A stretch of DNA of 22,085 nt from Candidatus Helarchaeota archaeon (GTDB lineage: Archaea > Asgardarchaeota > Lokiarchaeia > Helarchaeales > HEL-GB-A). The stretch is from assembly GCA_016840125.1 (NCBI GenBank), contig JAEOSY010000336.1, forward strand, positions 1-22,085. The letters run 5' to 3'. Positions 13,809 through 22,085 of this stretch are shown here, one piece after another. Within the stretch, counting starts at the first letter, position 1; every line of letters begins with the position of its first letter. The position numbers and the translations under genes were made by a program. The notes under the pieces were generated by a model. It worked only from the letters and a program-made list of their open reading frames with translations. It did no database searches and was not told where the DNA came from.

Positions 13809-14608
13809 GTACCTACTTTTAATTTCCTGCAGAAATCTTCTAATCGTTCTAACATTTCGGTCCCATTATTCTGTTTTTGTTCAATTATTTTAACAATCGC
13901 ACTTCCCACGATAGCTGCATCTGCTCCACTTTCTAATATAGTCCTTACATGGTTAGGCTCCGAAATTCCGAATCCGACCGCTAAAGGAACCTTTCCTTGT
14001 GTGATTGATTTGGCATTTTGTATTAATTTGATAGTGAAATCCTGAACCTTAGTTCGTGCACCTGTCACCCCAAAGACAGAAACAAGATAGAGAAAGCCGG
14101 AGGTGAATTTTAAAGTCTCTCGTATGCGGTCTGAAGAAGTAGATGGGGTCGCAAAAAAGATTGTATCTATATCATGGGTATCTGCTATTTTTTTATATTC
14201 TTCAGCTTCTTCAATAGGAAGGTCTGGCACAATCACCCCAGTAATTCCGCTTGCACTTGCGGATTCGAAAAATTGCTTTACCCCTATCTTATAAATGGAG
14301 TTAAAATAAGTCATTGTTAGGAGTGGTTGTTTATTTCTCTGCTTTATTTCTTCAGCTATTTCGAGCACTTTTTTAGGGGTAATACCCGCTTTTAACGCTC
14401 TTATACTAGCCGCCTGAATGGTAGGTCCATCGGCTATTGGGTCTGAGAACGGGATCCCAAGCTCTACGATATCGGCTCCACCCTTAAAGAGCGCTTCGAC
14501 AATTTCAGGAGTGCTAGAAGGTGTAGGATCTCCTGCAGCAACATACGCGATCAGAGCACCTTCGTTTTTTGTTTTCAATTCCGAAAATGTTCTCCCAATT
14601 TCTCTCAT
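13796..14608 (-). CDS. trpA: Tryptophan synthase alpha chain
   Basis: TrpA splits indole-3-glycerol phosphate into indole and glyceraldehyde 3-phosphate and channels indole to TrpB. The 270-residue length is normal. Catalytic Glu-49 ([12 protein letters not shown]) and Asp-60 (IADGPTIQ) fall at the same positions as in the classic bacterial enzyme. VGFGIS and the final phosphate-site strand AAIVGSAIV are also present. The ATG at 14608 overlaps the trpB stop by four bases (ATGA), so translation is coupled with its partner subunit. It is the last gene of the operon and converges with the coiled-coil gene across 16 bases. Nothing is missing; the assignment is secure. Confidence 0.97.
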   Translation of the reverse strand: MREIGRTFSELKTKNEGALIAYVAAGDPTPSSTPEIVEALFKGGADIVELGIPFSDPIADGPTIQAASIRALKAGITPKKVLEIAEEIKQRNKQPLLTMTYFNSIYKIGVKQFFESASASGITGVIVPDLPIEEAEEYKKIADTHDIDTIFFATPSTSSDRIRETLKFTSGFLYLVSVFGVTGARTKVQDFTIKLIQNAKSITQGKVPLAVGFGISEPNHVRTILESGADAAIVGSAIVKIIEQKQNNGTEMLERLEDFCRKLKVGTIKK

Positions 14609-15801
14609 ATTTTCGCACCTATATACTCCGCTACTACGTTCACGTCCTTATCACCGCGTCCGGATAAACAGACGACAATTAATTGGTCGGGTCTCATTTC
14701 CCGAGCAAGGTCAATTGCGAAGGCTAGAGCATGGGCAGATTCCAGTGCGGGAATGATTCCCTCTTTCTTGGACAATTCTTGAAAAGCATTTACAGCATCG
14801 CCATCATCAATAATAGCGCATTCAAGCCGCTTAATACTTTTTAAGAACGCATGCTCAGGTCCAACACCTGGATAATCAAGACCAGCTGAGATACTGTGAG
14901 TGGGATAAATCTGACCATCACCATCTTGGAGAATGTACGTTTTCATCCCATGAAAAACACCTTCGGACCCACCACCTAATGCAGCTGCATGCTTACCAGT
15001 ACTTACTCCATGCCCTCCTGCTTCAACACCATATAGTTTTACAGAACTGTCGTCCAAAAATGGGTAAAACGTTCCCATCGCATTGCTGCCACCTCCAATG
15101 CAAGCAACAAGCGCATCAGGAAGTCTTTTTTCTATTTTTAGAATTTGCTCTTTAAGCTCTGTTCCAATAACACTCTGAAAATCTCGAACCATCATTGGAT
15201 ATGGGTGAGGTCCAACAACAGATCCCAATAAATAATATGTATCTTGAACATTAGTTACCCAATCTCTCATGGCTTCATTAATGGCGTCCTTTAACGTTTT
15301 GGATCCTGACTCAACAGGAATGACCTTTGAGCCCAGGAGTTTCATGCGAAAAACATTGAGTTTCTGTCGTTCTATATCCTCTGTACCCATATAGACCTCG
15401 CCATTCAATCCAAGCATAGCACAGGCAATTGCAGTCCCAACACCATGTTGACCCGCTCCAGTTTCTGCAATTATCCGAGTTTTGCCCATTCTTTTTGCAA
15501 GCAGTGCTTGTCCGAGAGTATTGTTAATTTTATGAGCACCACCATGTGCTAAATCCTCCCGTTTTAAATAGATTTTAGCGCCCCCAAGCAATTCTGTGAG
15601 GTTTTTCGCATAATAAAGAGGTGTAGGTCTCCCGGCGTACTCGGACAGATAATATTTCAATTTATTTTGGAAAATGGGATCGTTTTTTGCCTCTGCATAA
15701 GCCTTTTCCAGCTCTTTCACCGCTAACATTAAAGTTTCTGGGACAAATTGCCCCCCATATTTTCCAAATTTACCCTCAATGGGGTATTCCTTCAATTCCA
15801 T
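14605..15801 (-). CDS. trpB: Tryptophan synthase beta chain (TrpB1 type)
   Basis: TrpB condenses indole with L-serine to L-tryptophan using pyridoxal phosphate. The 398-residue protein is of the TrpB1 kind that pairs with TrpA. The PLP lysine is Lys-91 in [14 protein letters not shown], and the catalytic Glu-113 is in [11 protein letters not shown]. The phosphate loop is GGGSNAMG at 236-243, and LSGRGDKD lies near the end. The N-terminal [13 protein letters not shown] is typical. The ATG at 15801 overlaps the trpF stop codon by one base (TAATG), and the end overlaps trpA by four, so trpF, trpB and trpA are translationally coupled. No sign of the solo TrpB2 form is seen in the window. Confidence 0.97.
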   Translation of the reverse strand: MELKEYPIEGKFGKYGGQFVPETLMLAVKELEKAYAEAKNDPIFQNKLKYYLSEYAGRPTPLYYAKNLTELLGGAKIYLKREDLAHGGAHKINNTLGQALLAKRMGKTRIIAETGAGQHGVGTAIACAMLGLNGEVYMGTEDIERQKLNVFRMKLLGSKVIPVESGSKTLKDAINEAMRDWVTNVQDTYYLLGSVVGPHPYPMMVRDFQSVIGTELKEQILKIEKRLPDALVACIGGGSNAMGTFYPFLDDSSVKLYGVEAGGHGVSTGKHAAALGGGSEGVFHGMKTYILQDGDGQIYPTHSISAGLDYPGVGPEHAFLKSIKRLECAIIDDGDAVNAFQELSKKEGIIPALESAHALAFAIDLAREMRPDQLIVVCLSGRGDKDVNVVAEYIGAKI

Positions 15802-16451
15802 TAAATTTTCACTTCTTTAGCTTTTTTTACAAATTTAAAAACTTTATCACGATCTTTTCTCCCAGGACTAGCCTCAACACCAGTAGATACATCAACTGCA
15901 TATGGTTTCACGGTTCTGATGGCCTCCTTAATATTCTGTGGGGTTAGCCCACCAGCTAGAACTAAGGGAGTAGGAGCTATCGCTTCTTTAATTCTTTTAC
16001 TAATCCCCCAATCATGGGTTATTCCTGAACCGCCTTTCTTCTCGGGAACATAGGAGTCAAGAAGGATCGCATCAAGATAATGCGTAAATTTAACAACCCA
16101 TTCAATTTTCAAACCGGGTTTCACGCGAACTGCGCCAAATAGTTGGACATATGATAATTTATCTCGAATTTTTTGATATGAATCTTCTAATCCATGTATT
16201 TGGAGAATACGCGGTTTCAGTTCTTGGTTAATTTTTACTAAATGATCGACATCTTCAGGGACTGTGACCACAACCGGATCTATGTATAATGGGGTGGTCT
16301 TAATCAGCTCCTTTGCTTGAGTTATTGAAATATTTCTCGGAGATTGTGGGACATCAACCACCATTCCAATCGCATCCGCACCTGCATCTACTGCTATATT
16401 CAGATCCTTCACGGAAGTGATTCCACAGATCTTAACCCGGACTCGATTCAT
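15801..16451 (-). CDS. trpF: Phosphoribosylanthranilate isomerase
   Basis: TrpF carries out the Amadori rearrangement of phosphoribosylanthranilate to CdRP. The 216-residue TIM barrel shows VKICGIT with the catalytic base Cys-9, and the acid Asp-132 in [24 protein letters not shown] (165-174) and [12 protein letters not shown] (186-197) form the phosphate site. It is a separate gene, not fused to trpC as in enterobacteria. The ATG at 16451 lies 17 bases after the trpC stop, the largest gap inside this operon, with a weak ribosome site. The stop overlaps the trpB start by one base. Confidence 0.95.
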   Translation of the reverse strand: MNRVRVKICGITSVKDLNIAVDAGADAIGMVVDVPQSPRNISITQAKELIKTTPLYIDPVVVTVPEDVDHLVKINQELKPRILQIHGLEDSYQKIRDKLSYVQLFGAVRVKPGLKIEWVVKFTHYLDAILLDSYVPEKKGGSGITHDWGISKRIKEAIAPTPLVLAGGLTPQNIKEAIRTVKPYAVDVSTGVEASPGRKDRDKVFKFVKKAKEVKI

Positions 16452-16468
16452 GATGTCTTAAACAACCT

Positions 16469-17233
16469 TTAACGTTTTTTTGATATCATAACCTCAGATA
16501 ATTTTTTTATTGCATCATCTAAATCAGAGGATTGCATTAATGAAGATCCAACCAGAATTGCATTTGCTCCCAATGAAGCTAAATACTCTGCGTCAGCATT
16601 ATTTTTAACGCCACTTTCACTAATTACAATGACACTCTCTGGGATTAAAGGGATCAAATTTGCAGTTGTTTTTAAATTGATTTTTAACGTAGTTAAATCT
16701 CTATTATTAATACCTATAATTTCAGCGTCAATATCCAGAGCGATTTTTAATTCATCTTTATTATGAACCTCTACTAAGGCGTCTAATCCCACATCTTTGC
16801 ATTTTGTTAATAATTTTCCGGTGTTATTTTTTAACAACGCTACAATTAGGAGTACTGCATCAGCATTACAGTTATAGGCTTCGTCAATTTCTTCTTCAGT
16901 GGTTATGAAGTCTTTTCTTAACAAAGAGAGAGTTACTTCTTCAGAGATCCCAACAAGATTTTCAATACTTCCTCCGAAATAATTCTCCTCTGTTAAGACT
17001 GAGATAGCTGCCGCGCCATTCTTTTGCATTGTTTTAGCTAAATTTGTTGGATCTTGGATTTTGCGTAGGTTGCCTTGAGAAGGAGATCGAGGTTTAATTT
17101 CAGAAATGAGTGCTAATCGGTTTTTCTTGTTTTTATTTAGTATTGCATCAGAAAAAGAAATGATATCCTTATTTCGCTCTCTTTGAACTATTTTATGACT
17201 TTTGTTATTGGCGATTTCTTCTAAAATATTCAA
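16469..17233 (-). CDS. trpC: Indole-3-glycerol phosphate synthase
   Basis: TrpC closes CdRP to indole-3-glycerol phosphate with loss of CO2 and water. The 254-residue barrel has Glu-45 and Lys-47 in LISEIKPRSPSQG, Lys-107 in LLRKDFI, Glu-155 in LVEVHNKDEL, the Asn of IGINNRDL (about 176-177), and Glu-206/Ser-207 in ISESGV. These match the catalytic set of the Sulfolobus enzyme in order and spacing. The start is a TTG at 17233, chosen because a strong GGAGG sits seven bases before it (17241-17245). That TTG overlaps the trpD stop in a four-base TTGA. The use of TTG with a strong ribosome site is a noteworthy but credible start. Confidence 0.95.
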   Translation of the reverse strand: MNILEEIANNKSHKIVQRERNKDIISFSDAILNKNKKNRLALISEIKPRSPSQGNLRKIQDPTNLAKTMQKNGAAAISVLTEENYFGGSIENLVGISEEVTLSLLRKDFITTEEEIDEAYNCNADAVLLIVALLKNNTGKLLTKCKDVGLDALVEVHNKDELKIALDIDAEIIGINNRDLTTLKINLKTTANLIPLIPESVIVISESGVKNNADAEYLASLGANAILVGSSLMQSSDLDDAIKKLSEVMISKKR

Positions 17234-18276
17234 CGCTTATCCTCCAAATTTTCCAGCTTATCTAATTTCCCACCACTCTCTTTAATAAGCAATTTAAGTT
17301 TCTCATAAGCATTCCCGGATTCGATGGACTCAGCCGCTATTTCTACACCCTTGAGAAAATCGATCTCTAGTCCAGCTTTTAGTGCCACGGAGGAATTTGC
17401 TAAAACAATATCGGTTTTCGGTCCTTTTTGACCATTTAAAAGCTTAATGAAATCTTCAATACAGTCTTCCATAGATTCAGAAGCAAGGATGTCTTTTTGA
17501 TTACTTACTTTTAGACCAAAATCTTTGGGTGTGACTTCATATGTTTCCAAGTCACCTTCATGGGCCTCTGAAATCCGTGTTTTTCCGATTGTTGAAACCT
17601 CATCCAATCCATCCATGCCGTGGACAACCAACGCATGGTGAGCTCCTAAATTAGCCAGTACCTGAGCTAGTGTTTCTGTCAGGTTTGAACTAAAAACACC
17701 CATTATTTGATGAGCCGCAAAAGCAGGGTTAGTTAAAGGACCCAATATATTAAAGATTGTCCGGATTCCCATCTCTCTCCGAGGACCTATAGCATACTTC
17801 ATAGCAGGATGAAATTTAGGGGCAAATAAAAAGCCAATTCCAACTTTATCAATGCATGCTTCTACCTCTTTTGGGGAAAGATCAAGTTTCAAACCTAGTG
17901 CTTCCAAGATATCTGCACTTCCACATTTGCTGGTGACCGATCGATTCCCATGTTTCGCTACTGATAAACCACATCCTGCAACAACAAAGGCACTGGCAGT
18001 GCTGATATTAAACGTTTTAATTTTATCGCCGCCCGTACCACAAGTATCGATTAACTTTTCCGCCTTTGGGTTAATTCGGTTGGCGAACTCGCGCATTACT
18101 TCAGCGCAAGCTGTAATTTCATCAACGGTCTCGCCTTTGAGCCGTAATGCAGTTAAAAATCCTCCAATCTGGGCTTGGGTCGCATTTCCACTCATTATTT
18201 CCTTCATTACATCTTTGGCGTCACTTCGCGAAAGGTCGGCACCATCAACTAATTTAGAAATAGCTTCTTTTATCAT
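17230..18276 (-). CDS. trpD: Anthranilate phosphoribosyltransferase
   Basis: TrpD joins anthranilate to PRPP to make phosphoribosylanthranilate. The 348-residue length is normal for the stand-alone enzyme. Seen in order are the helical N-terminus, the PRPP-diphosphate loop DTCGTGGDK (77-85), KHGNRSVTSKCGSADILEALG (starting at 108; the anthranilate-site region), and FLFAPKFHPAMK and LGPLTNPA further on. The ATG at 18276 comes three bases after the trpG stop, with a GGAGTG ribosome site inside the end of trpG. TrpG and TrpD are separate proteins here, unlike the fused enterobacterial form. The end overlaps trpC by four bases. Confidence 0.96.
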   Translation of the reverse strand: MIKEAISKLVDGADLSRSDAKDVMKEIMSGNATQAQIGGFLTALRLKGETVDEITACAEVMREFANRINPKAEKLIDTCGTGGDKIKTFNISTASAFVVAGCGLSVAKHGNRSVTSKCGSADILEALGLKLDLSPKEVEACIDKVGIGFLFAPKFHPAMKYAIGPRREMGIRTIFNILGPLTNPAFAAHQIMGVFSSNLTETLAQVLANLGAHHALVVHGMDGLDEVSTIGKTRISEAHEGDLETYEVTPKDFGLKVSNQKDILASESMEDCIEDFIKLLNGQKGPKTDIVLANSSVALKAGLEIDFLKGVEIAAESIESGNAYEKLKLLIKESGGKLDKLENLEDKR

Positions 18277-18279
18277 TTT

Positions 18280-18855
18280 TTACACTCCATCAAGAAAATT
18301 TTTAATTATTTTTTTCCCCTCCAGGGTTAATATGCTCTCAGGATGAAATTGCACTCCAATAATTGGATATTCCTTGTGTCGCATTGCCATGATCTCTTCA
18401 AATTCATCTATTGCTCTCGCCGAGATTTCATAACAATCCGGTAAATTCTCCTCTTTTACAACGAGTGAATGATATCTAGTTCCTTCGAATGGATTTTTTA
18501 TCCCACTAAAAATACCTTTCCCATCATGTTTAATAACGCTAATTTTGCCATGCATGAGATTTTTAGACAACCCCACGGTTCCATCAAAAGCTACCGCCAT
18601 GGCTTGATGTCCTAGGCATACACCCAAAATTGGGATACTAGAACCAAATTCTTGAATAATTTTTACTGTATTTCCTGCATTTTCGGGACGGCCAGGTCCT
18701 GGACTAATGACAATTTTGTCAGGTTTCAGTTCCTTTATTTTATCAATAGGTACATCGTTCATTTTTACTTTTGGCTTTGCACCCAATTCCCCTATATATT
18801 GCACAAGGTTATAAACAAAACTATCTATGTTATCTATCACTAAAACTTCAACCAT
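18280..18855 (-). CDS. trpG: Anthranilate synthase glutaminase subunit
   Basis: TrpG is the class-I glutamine amidotransferase that supplies ammonia to TrpE. The 191-residue protein has the nucleophile Cys-80 in LGVCLGHQ and the His-171/Glu-173 pair in VQFHPESI. The oxyanion loop is ISPGPGRPENAG at 50-61. The ATG at 18855 directly follows the trpE stop (TAAATG), with GGTGAG in the end of trpE as its ribosome site. This arrangement supports equal production of the two subunits. Such a subunit may also serve PabB, but no pabB is present in the window. Confidence 0.96.
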   Translation of the reverse strand: MVEVLVIDNIDSFVYNLVQYIGELGAKPKVKMNDVPIDKIKELKPDKIVISPGPGRPENAGNTVKIIQEFGSSIPILGVCLGHQAMAVAFDGTVGLSKNLMHGKISVIKHDGKGIFSGIKNPFEGTRYHSLVVKEENLPDCYEISARAIDEFEEIMAMRHKEYPIIGVQFHPESILTLEGKKIIKNFLDGV

Positions 18856-20286
18856 TTAACTCACCATCGTTAATGCTTTCATTAAGGCCCCTGCTTTATT
18901 CTCAGATTCATACCATTCCTTCTCTGGTACTGAATCAGCTACAATACCAGACCCAGCTTGAACATATGCATTCTTCCCTTTCTGTATCAGGGTACGTATG
19001 GTGATAGCAAAGTCCATATTACCATCCAATCCAAAATATCCGACGGAACCTGCGTATGGCCCACGTCGTTCAATTTCAAGTTCATTGATAATCTCCATAG
19101 CTCTCACTTTTGGAGCACCGCTCACAGTCCCTGCGGGAAAAGTGCCGCGTAATGCATCATACGCATCACTTTTTTCTTTTAATATCCCTTCTACTGTTGA
19201 AACAATATGCTGGACGTGACTGAATCTTTCAATGATCATTAATTCACTAGCTGTAACCGTCCCATATTTGCAGACTTTTCCGATATCGTTTCGATGCAAG
19301 TCAACCAGCATAACATGCTCCGCTCGCTCTTTGGGATCGTTTAGCATCTCATCTGCAAACAATTTATCTTGACGCTCGGTCCTACCTCGCTTAATAGTTC
19401 CTGCAATTGGGCGGGTGATGACCCGATTTTCCCCCTCAACACGCACTAGCATTTCTGGACTCGAACCTGTAATGACTAAATCTCCAAATTCGAGAAAATA
19501 TAAATAAGGCGAGGGATTCAGTGCTTTGAGGGCTAAATATGTCTCATAAGGGTCGGTAGCATCTGCAGAAATACGCTTGGATACTACTACCTGAAAAATA
19601 TCTCCCGCCCGTATGTATTCTTTCGATTTTTCAACCATCTTCTCAAATTCAGCTTTGGTTGTATTTGAACCAGAATCCACCTTTTTTGGCTCTCTGAAAA
19701 TCGTGTCACGCCTTTCCGCAGTCATTATAACCTCTTCAACGTCCTCCAATCTGTTTTCAGTAGCCCCTATGTCATCTTTCAACTCAGCTTCATCATTCCC
19801 AAACGCACAACTCACAATCTCAATCTCTCTGGTTTTATGATCAAATGCTATATTATCCTTGGTGAAAACAAATTCCGCATCGGGCGTTTTAAGTTCTGTA
19901 CTTTTTTCTTCAAAGTAGGGTAACCAATATCGAATTAAATCATATGAGAAATAACCTACTGCGCCTCCGAGGAATCGCGGGGATTCCTTTGATTTGACTA
20001 CCAAATTATGTCCAATACAATGTTTTATCGTATCAATCGGGTCTTTGCCTTTAATTTTATTTTCGGTGAAAATTTCTCCGCTTATTGAGGTTCCCGTGGG
20101 TTCGATCGAAATCCGTCCTATGGGCGTAAATCCAACAAACGAGTAGCGAGCGACCTTCTCATCGCCCTCGCATGATTCTAGTAGATAGGTATATTTCGAG
20201 TTAGTCTGTTCTTTTACGGCCTTATATACATCGGCGGGGGTTGTTATGTAATATTTAAATCTCTTAACTATCGGCTTTACTAACAT
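18856..20286 (-). CDS. trpE: Anthranilate synthase component I
   Basis: TrpE converts chorismate to anthranilate, the committed step of tryptophan synthesis. From the ATG at 20286 it has 476 residues. LLES at 35-38 is the conserved tryptophan-binding feedback motif, so the enzyme is probably inhibited by tryptophan. The catalytic domain shows TGSSPEMLV (about 274-282), RPIAGT (292-297) and GTVSGAPKVRAM (386-397). The Ala in PIAGT marks TrpE, since PabB has PIKGT there. The in-frame GTG at 20295 is part of the AGGTG ribosome site, which lies six bases before the ATG, so the ATG is preferred. It is the first gene of the trp operon, and a TATA box lies about 40 bases upstream. Confidence 0.96.
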   Translation of the reverse strand: MLVKPIVKRFKYYITTPADVYKAVKEQTNSKYTYLLESCEGDEKVARYSFVGFTPIGRISIEPTGTSISGEIFTENKIKGKDPIDTIKHCIGHNLVVKSKESPRFLGGAVGYFSYDLIRYWLPYFEEKSTELKTPDAEFVFTKDNIAFDHKTREIEIVSCAFGNDEAELKDDIGATENRLEDVEEVIMTAERRDTIFREPKKVDSGSNTTKAEFEKMVEKSKEYIRAGDIFQVVVSKRISADATDPYETYLALKALNPSPYLYFLEFGDLVITGSSPEMLVRVEGENRVITRPIAGTIKRGRTERQDKLFADEMLNDPKERAEHVMLVDLHRNDIGKVCKYGTVTASELMIIERFSHVQHIVSTVEGILKEKSDAYDALRGTFPAGTVSGAPKVRAMEIINELEIERRGPYAGSVGYFGLDGNMDFAITIRTLIQKGKNAYVQAGSGIVADSVPEKEWYESENKAGALMKALTMVS

Positions 20287-20325
20287 TAGATGCACCTAAA
20301 TTTATTTCTTTAGAGAATATTATTT

Positions 20326-20333
20326 TTTATAAA
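20326..20333 (-). promoter_or_regulatory. TATA box of the trp operon
   Basis: The minus strand reads TTTATAAA, flanked by A/T. A start site at the usual 24-27 bases downstream falls near 20300-20305, giving a short leader that contains the AGGTG ribosome site and then the trpE ATG. No second promoter is evident within the operon. Confidence 0.55.
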
Positions 20334-20544
20334 TGAAGGAAAAAAACGATTATCTTCGAATAATTGTGCGGATAGGTTCTGATCTTTGTGTATACTTCCT
20401 GAGGAGCTGGTTCCAAAAAAAACACCTCACTTAATCACCTTAAGACCTTTTTTTAGACCTATCCAAAATTTTGTTTCTTTGCTCTTTTTTTGACACAAGT
20501 CTTAAAAATTTACCTTTTTGTTATATTTAAACATCTCTGCTAAA

Positions 20545-20567
20545 AAATGTACATTTACTTATATTTA
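20545..20567 (+). promoter_or_regulatory. TGTACA palindrome next to a TATA box
   Basis: AAATGTACATTT (20545-20556) is a perfect palindrome directly upstream of TTATATTTA (20559-20567). A repressor bound there would cover the BRE/TATA region of the frameshifted gene at 20614. TGTACA is also the core of the TRP box bound by TrpY in Methanothermobacter, but here only one copy is present and it lies about 260 bases from trpE. It is treated as a candidate operator only. Confidence 0.3.
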
Positions 20568-20613
20568 GAAAATAGGATGTTATCAGAAAAAAGTGCTTTT
20601 TTTTTAGAAGGTT

Positions 20614-20912
20614 ATGAACAGTTCTCCGCATGTATACCGAGAATTGGACCAACTATATTTAAATGAACTAAGGGGGTTAGATCGCGCGAGGGTGCTAAAA
20701 TACTGAAACGACGAGATAAAGGCAAACTGAAGAAAAAGCTGGCAGAAGATTTTCCCGCACGATATACAGTTATACGACCGGCAGTAAGGGAGTGGATCGA
20801 GGAATTAAAACTTCCATTAGAAGAGGAGAAGCAATTATTACATGACATTGCACAGTTAGATGATGATGAAGCAATCGAATTAATCGAAAGTATTTTAAAT
20901 GAGAGTATATAG
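20614..20912 (+). pseudogene. Small charged protein interrupted by a -1 frame change
   Basis: The ATG at 20614 opens a frame reading MNSSPHVYRELDQLYLNEL, then RGLDRARVLKY and TGA at 20704. Stepping back one base at CTAAAA (20695-20700) continues naturally as KILKRRDKGKLKKKLAED, then RYTVIRPAVREWIEELKLPL, and an acidic tail ending DDDEAIELIESILNESI with TAG at 20910. The second part has no start codon of its own. Together they make a highly charged, helical protein of about 99 residues that I do not recognise. GAAGG lies just before the ATG, though only two bases away. The cause may be a sequencing or assembly error in a four-A run, a recent mutation, or programmed frameshifting, since a Lys tRNA on AAA could re-pair one base back. 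It lies 137 bases upstream of the acyl-CoA synthetase gene on the same strand. Confidence 0.55.
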
Positions 20913-20984
20913 AAATGAACCTTTTCTAAATATAGTAATTTCTTTTGAATCTACCATCCTTTTATCTTGAGGTTCGTAAAAGGA

Positions 20985-20992
20985 TTTAAATA
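20985..20992 (+). promoter_or_regulatory. Candidate TATA box for the acyl-CoA synthetase gene
   Basis: TTTAAATA lies 58 bases before the ATG at 21050, preceded by AAAAGGA. A start about 26 bases downstream would leave a leader of roughly 35-40 bases containing the AGGGA ribosome site. Confidence 0.4.
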
Positions 20993-21049
20993 TTCGTTGA
21001 AAAGTTGAATTTTAGAATACCATCCAACTAAATTTTCTCAGGGATTTAT

Positions 21050-22085
21050 ATGGTAATAGAAAACATTGGTTTGTATGTGCACCAGGTAGCTCTCAAACAT
21101 CCTAAACAAAAGGCAATCATCCATGGAGATAAAAAGCTAACCTATAAGCAATTAGACAATCGATTAAATTCTTTAGCAAAGTTTCTAATCAATCTAGGAA
21201 TAGAGAAGGGTGATCATGTTGCGGTGCTCGCATATAACTGCCCTGAATATCTTGAAATTTACAATGCATGTTATCGGATTGGTGCAGCGTTAGTAGGGAT
21301 AAATTATCGCTATCAACCCCCTGAAATTCTTTATATCATCCAAGATTCCAAACCCAAAGTCTTCATCCATGGTCCAGAATTTGTCAACGCTGTGAAGTCG
21401 ATCAAACACGAATGCGAGAGTGTCAAACAGTTTGTGATTACAGGTTTAGAAACGCCAGACGGATATCTAAATTACGATCATGAAGTACTAAAACACTTTA
21501 CTACCGAACAGCAGGCAATTGAATTAACGGAAGACGACAAAGCTTTTTTAATATACACTGGCGGGACAACTGGTACTCCGAAGGGAGCAGTTTGGACACA
21601 TAAAGCGGTTAACAACTTAATCGGTATGGGCGGAATGCTGAATTGGACCATGGAAATGTTCAGGCGAATCAAAGAAATGCCCAAAAAGCTGAAGTCTAAG
21701 GTAATGAAGATGCTTCCCTTTCCATGGAGCATGGGACGTTTTCCTATCTTTTCGCTGCTTCATACAGATAAACGTCAAGCATCAATTGAAGAAGAACTCA
21801 TAGAAGGGGCAAGGCAAAATTACCCCGAAGGTACGATTGCGGACAAGGGGGTTGTCAAAAATGTTTTCCTATGGCCACCACCCCTGTTTCACATCTATGG
21901 CTGGCTTTCACATCTCATCATTTTATCAGGTGGGACCTTAGTCTTAACTGAGAGTAGGCGATATAATCCCGAAGAGATCTTTAAACTTATAAAAAAGCAT
22001 AAAGTTACATTTATGATGACGATTGGGGATAAAACAGCACGAGCGTTGCTGAACTCGCCTAAACTTGATAAATACAAAAAAATGG
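21050..22085 (+). CDS. Acyl-CoA synthetase (AMP-forming), N-terminal part, cut by window end
   Basis: This enzyme would activate a carboxylic acid (probably fatty) to acyl-AMP and then acyl-CoA. The 345 residues in the window are the large N-terminal adenylation domain. TYKQLDNRLNSLAKFL (31-46) and LAYNCPEYLEIYNACYRIGA (60-79) are typical early parts. The ATP/AMP loop is YTGGTTGTPKGAVWTH at 169-184, and PPPLFHIYGW lies at 276-285. Between these two motifs are about 95 residues, against about 45 in most relatives; the extra part (about 195-265) is basic and contains KKLKSKVMKMLPFPWSMGR. The ATG at 21050 follows AGGGA by six bases. The frame is open to the last base, so the C-terminal lid domain lies beyond the window. 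The family is certain; the chain length of the substrate is unknown. Confidence 0.93.
   Translation, partial: MVIENIGLYVHQVALKHPKQKAIIHGDKKLTYKQLDNRLNSLAKFLINLGIEKGDHVAVLAYNCPEYLEIYNACYRIGAALVGINYRYQPPEILYIIQDSKPKVFIHGPEFVNAVKSIKHECESVKQFVITGLETPDGYLNYDHEVLKHFTTEQQAIELTEDDKAFLIYTGGTTGTPKGAVWTHKAVNNLIGMGGMLNWTMEMFRRIKEMPKKLKSKVMKMLPFPWSMGRFPIFSLLHTDKRQASIEEELIEGARQNYPEGTIADKGVVKNVFLWPPPLFHIYGWLSHLIILSGGTLVLTESRRYNPEEIFKLIKKHKVTFMMTIGDKTARALLNSPKLDKYKKM

Larger units (their letters stand above)
20296..20613. other. Divergent control region between trpE and the 20614 gene
   Basis: The 318 bases hold no gene. On the minus strand the trpE promoter lies at 20326-20333. On the plus strand a TTATATTTA element (20559-20567) could serve the 20614 gene. 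Between them are several A and T runs and, at 20545-20556, a perfect 12-base palindrome AAATGTACATTT. No leader peptide with Trp codons and no attenuator-like hairpin series was found before trpE. Confidence 0.5.

Noticed and set aside
20454..20466. TAGACCTATCCAA, identical to 13 bases of repeat copy 1
   Set aside because: The match does not extend to either side and lacks the ATAGG arm, so it is more likely chance than a third copy.
20612..20848. 78-codon minus-strand frame opposite the frameshifted gene
   Set aside because: It has a Ser/Phe/Arg-rich antisense composition and no ribosome site. The plus-strand reading has a start, a ribosome site and protein-like composition over both halves.

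Overview
The window looks like chromosomal DNA of an archaeon, most likely an Asgard-type one (Lokiarchaeia/Heimdallarchaeia-like). This assignment is an inference, at roughly 55% confidence. The DNA is AT-rich. Genes are preceded by TTTAWA-type TATA boxes and GGAGG/GGTGA-type ribosome sites, GTG and TTG starts are common, and oligo-T tracts follow several genes. A seven-helix membrane protein with a longin/roadblock-like cytosolic tail, and a coiled-coil protein with a TrmB-like sensor domain, both fit Asgard gene content. No tRNA, rRNA, CRISPR array or complete transposon was seen.

Layout. 0.2-0.6 kb: a small four-helix membrane protein. 0.6-4.1 kb: a two-gene sugar unit, a GH5 glycosidase of the endoglycoceramidase/steryl-glucosidase type followed by a fucose/arabinose-isomerase-like protein. 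4.2-5.0 kb (minus): a His-rich seven-helix membrane protein. 5.1-9.0 kb: a gene-poor, decaying stretch. It holds a 60-residue stump of an MFS transporter, an overlapping pair of small cytosolic genes (one a zinc-ribbon-like protein), a broken DNA methyltransferase, the 7TM-longin gene, a truncated membrane-protein gene that runs antisense into it, two copies of a 55-nt repeat, and two orphan coding-like fragments. 9.0-12.4 kb: a small membrane protein, then a likely functional group of a uroporphyrinogen-decarboxylase-family (corrinoid methyltransferase-like) protein, an Fe-S protein related to QueG/reductive dehalogenases, and a metal-dependent amidohydrolase. 12.5-13.8 kb: the coiled-coil sensor-like protein.

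13.8-20.3 kb (minus): a complete, tightly packed tryptophan operon transcribed trpE-trpG-trpD-trpC-trpF-trpB-trpA. It holds all seven enzyme functions for chorismate to tryptophan, with start/stop overlaps or very short gaps throughout and one clear TATA promoter upstream of trpE. 20.6-20.9 kb: a small charged protein split by a -1 frame change. 21.05 kb to the end: the first 345 residues of an acyl-CoA synthetase (AMP-forming), cut by the window edge, with an unusual basic insertion between its ATP-binding motifs.

The most interesting points are the glycolipid-type glycosidase paired with a sugar isomerase, the 7TM-longin protein with a nearby truncated look-alike, the methyltransferase-like/Fe-S/amidohydrolase trio in which the first protein lacks the usual zinc ligands, and the frameshifted gene at 20.6 kb.
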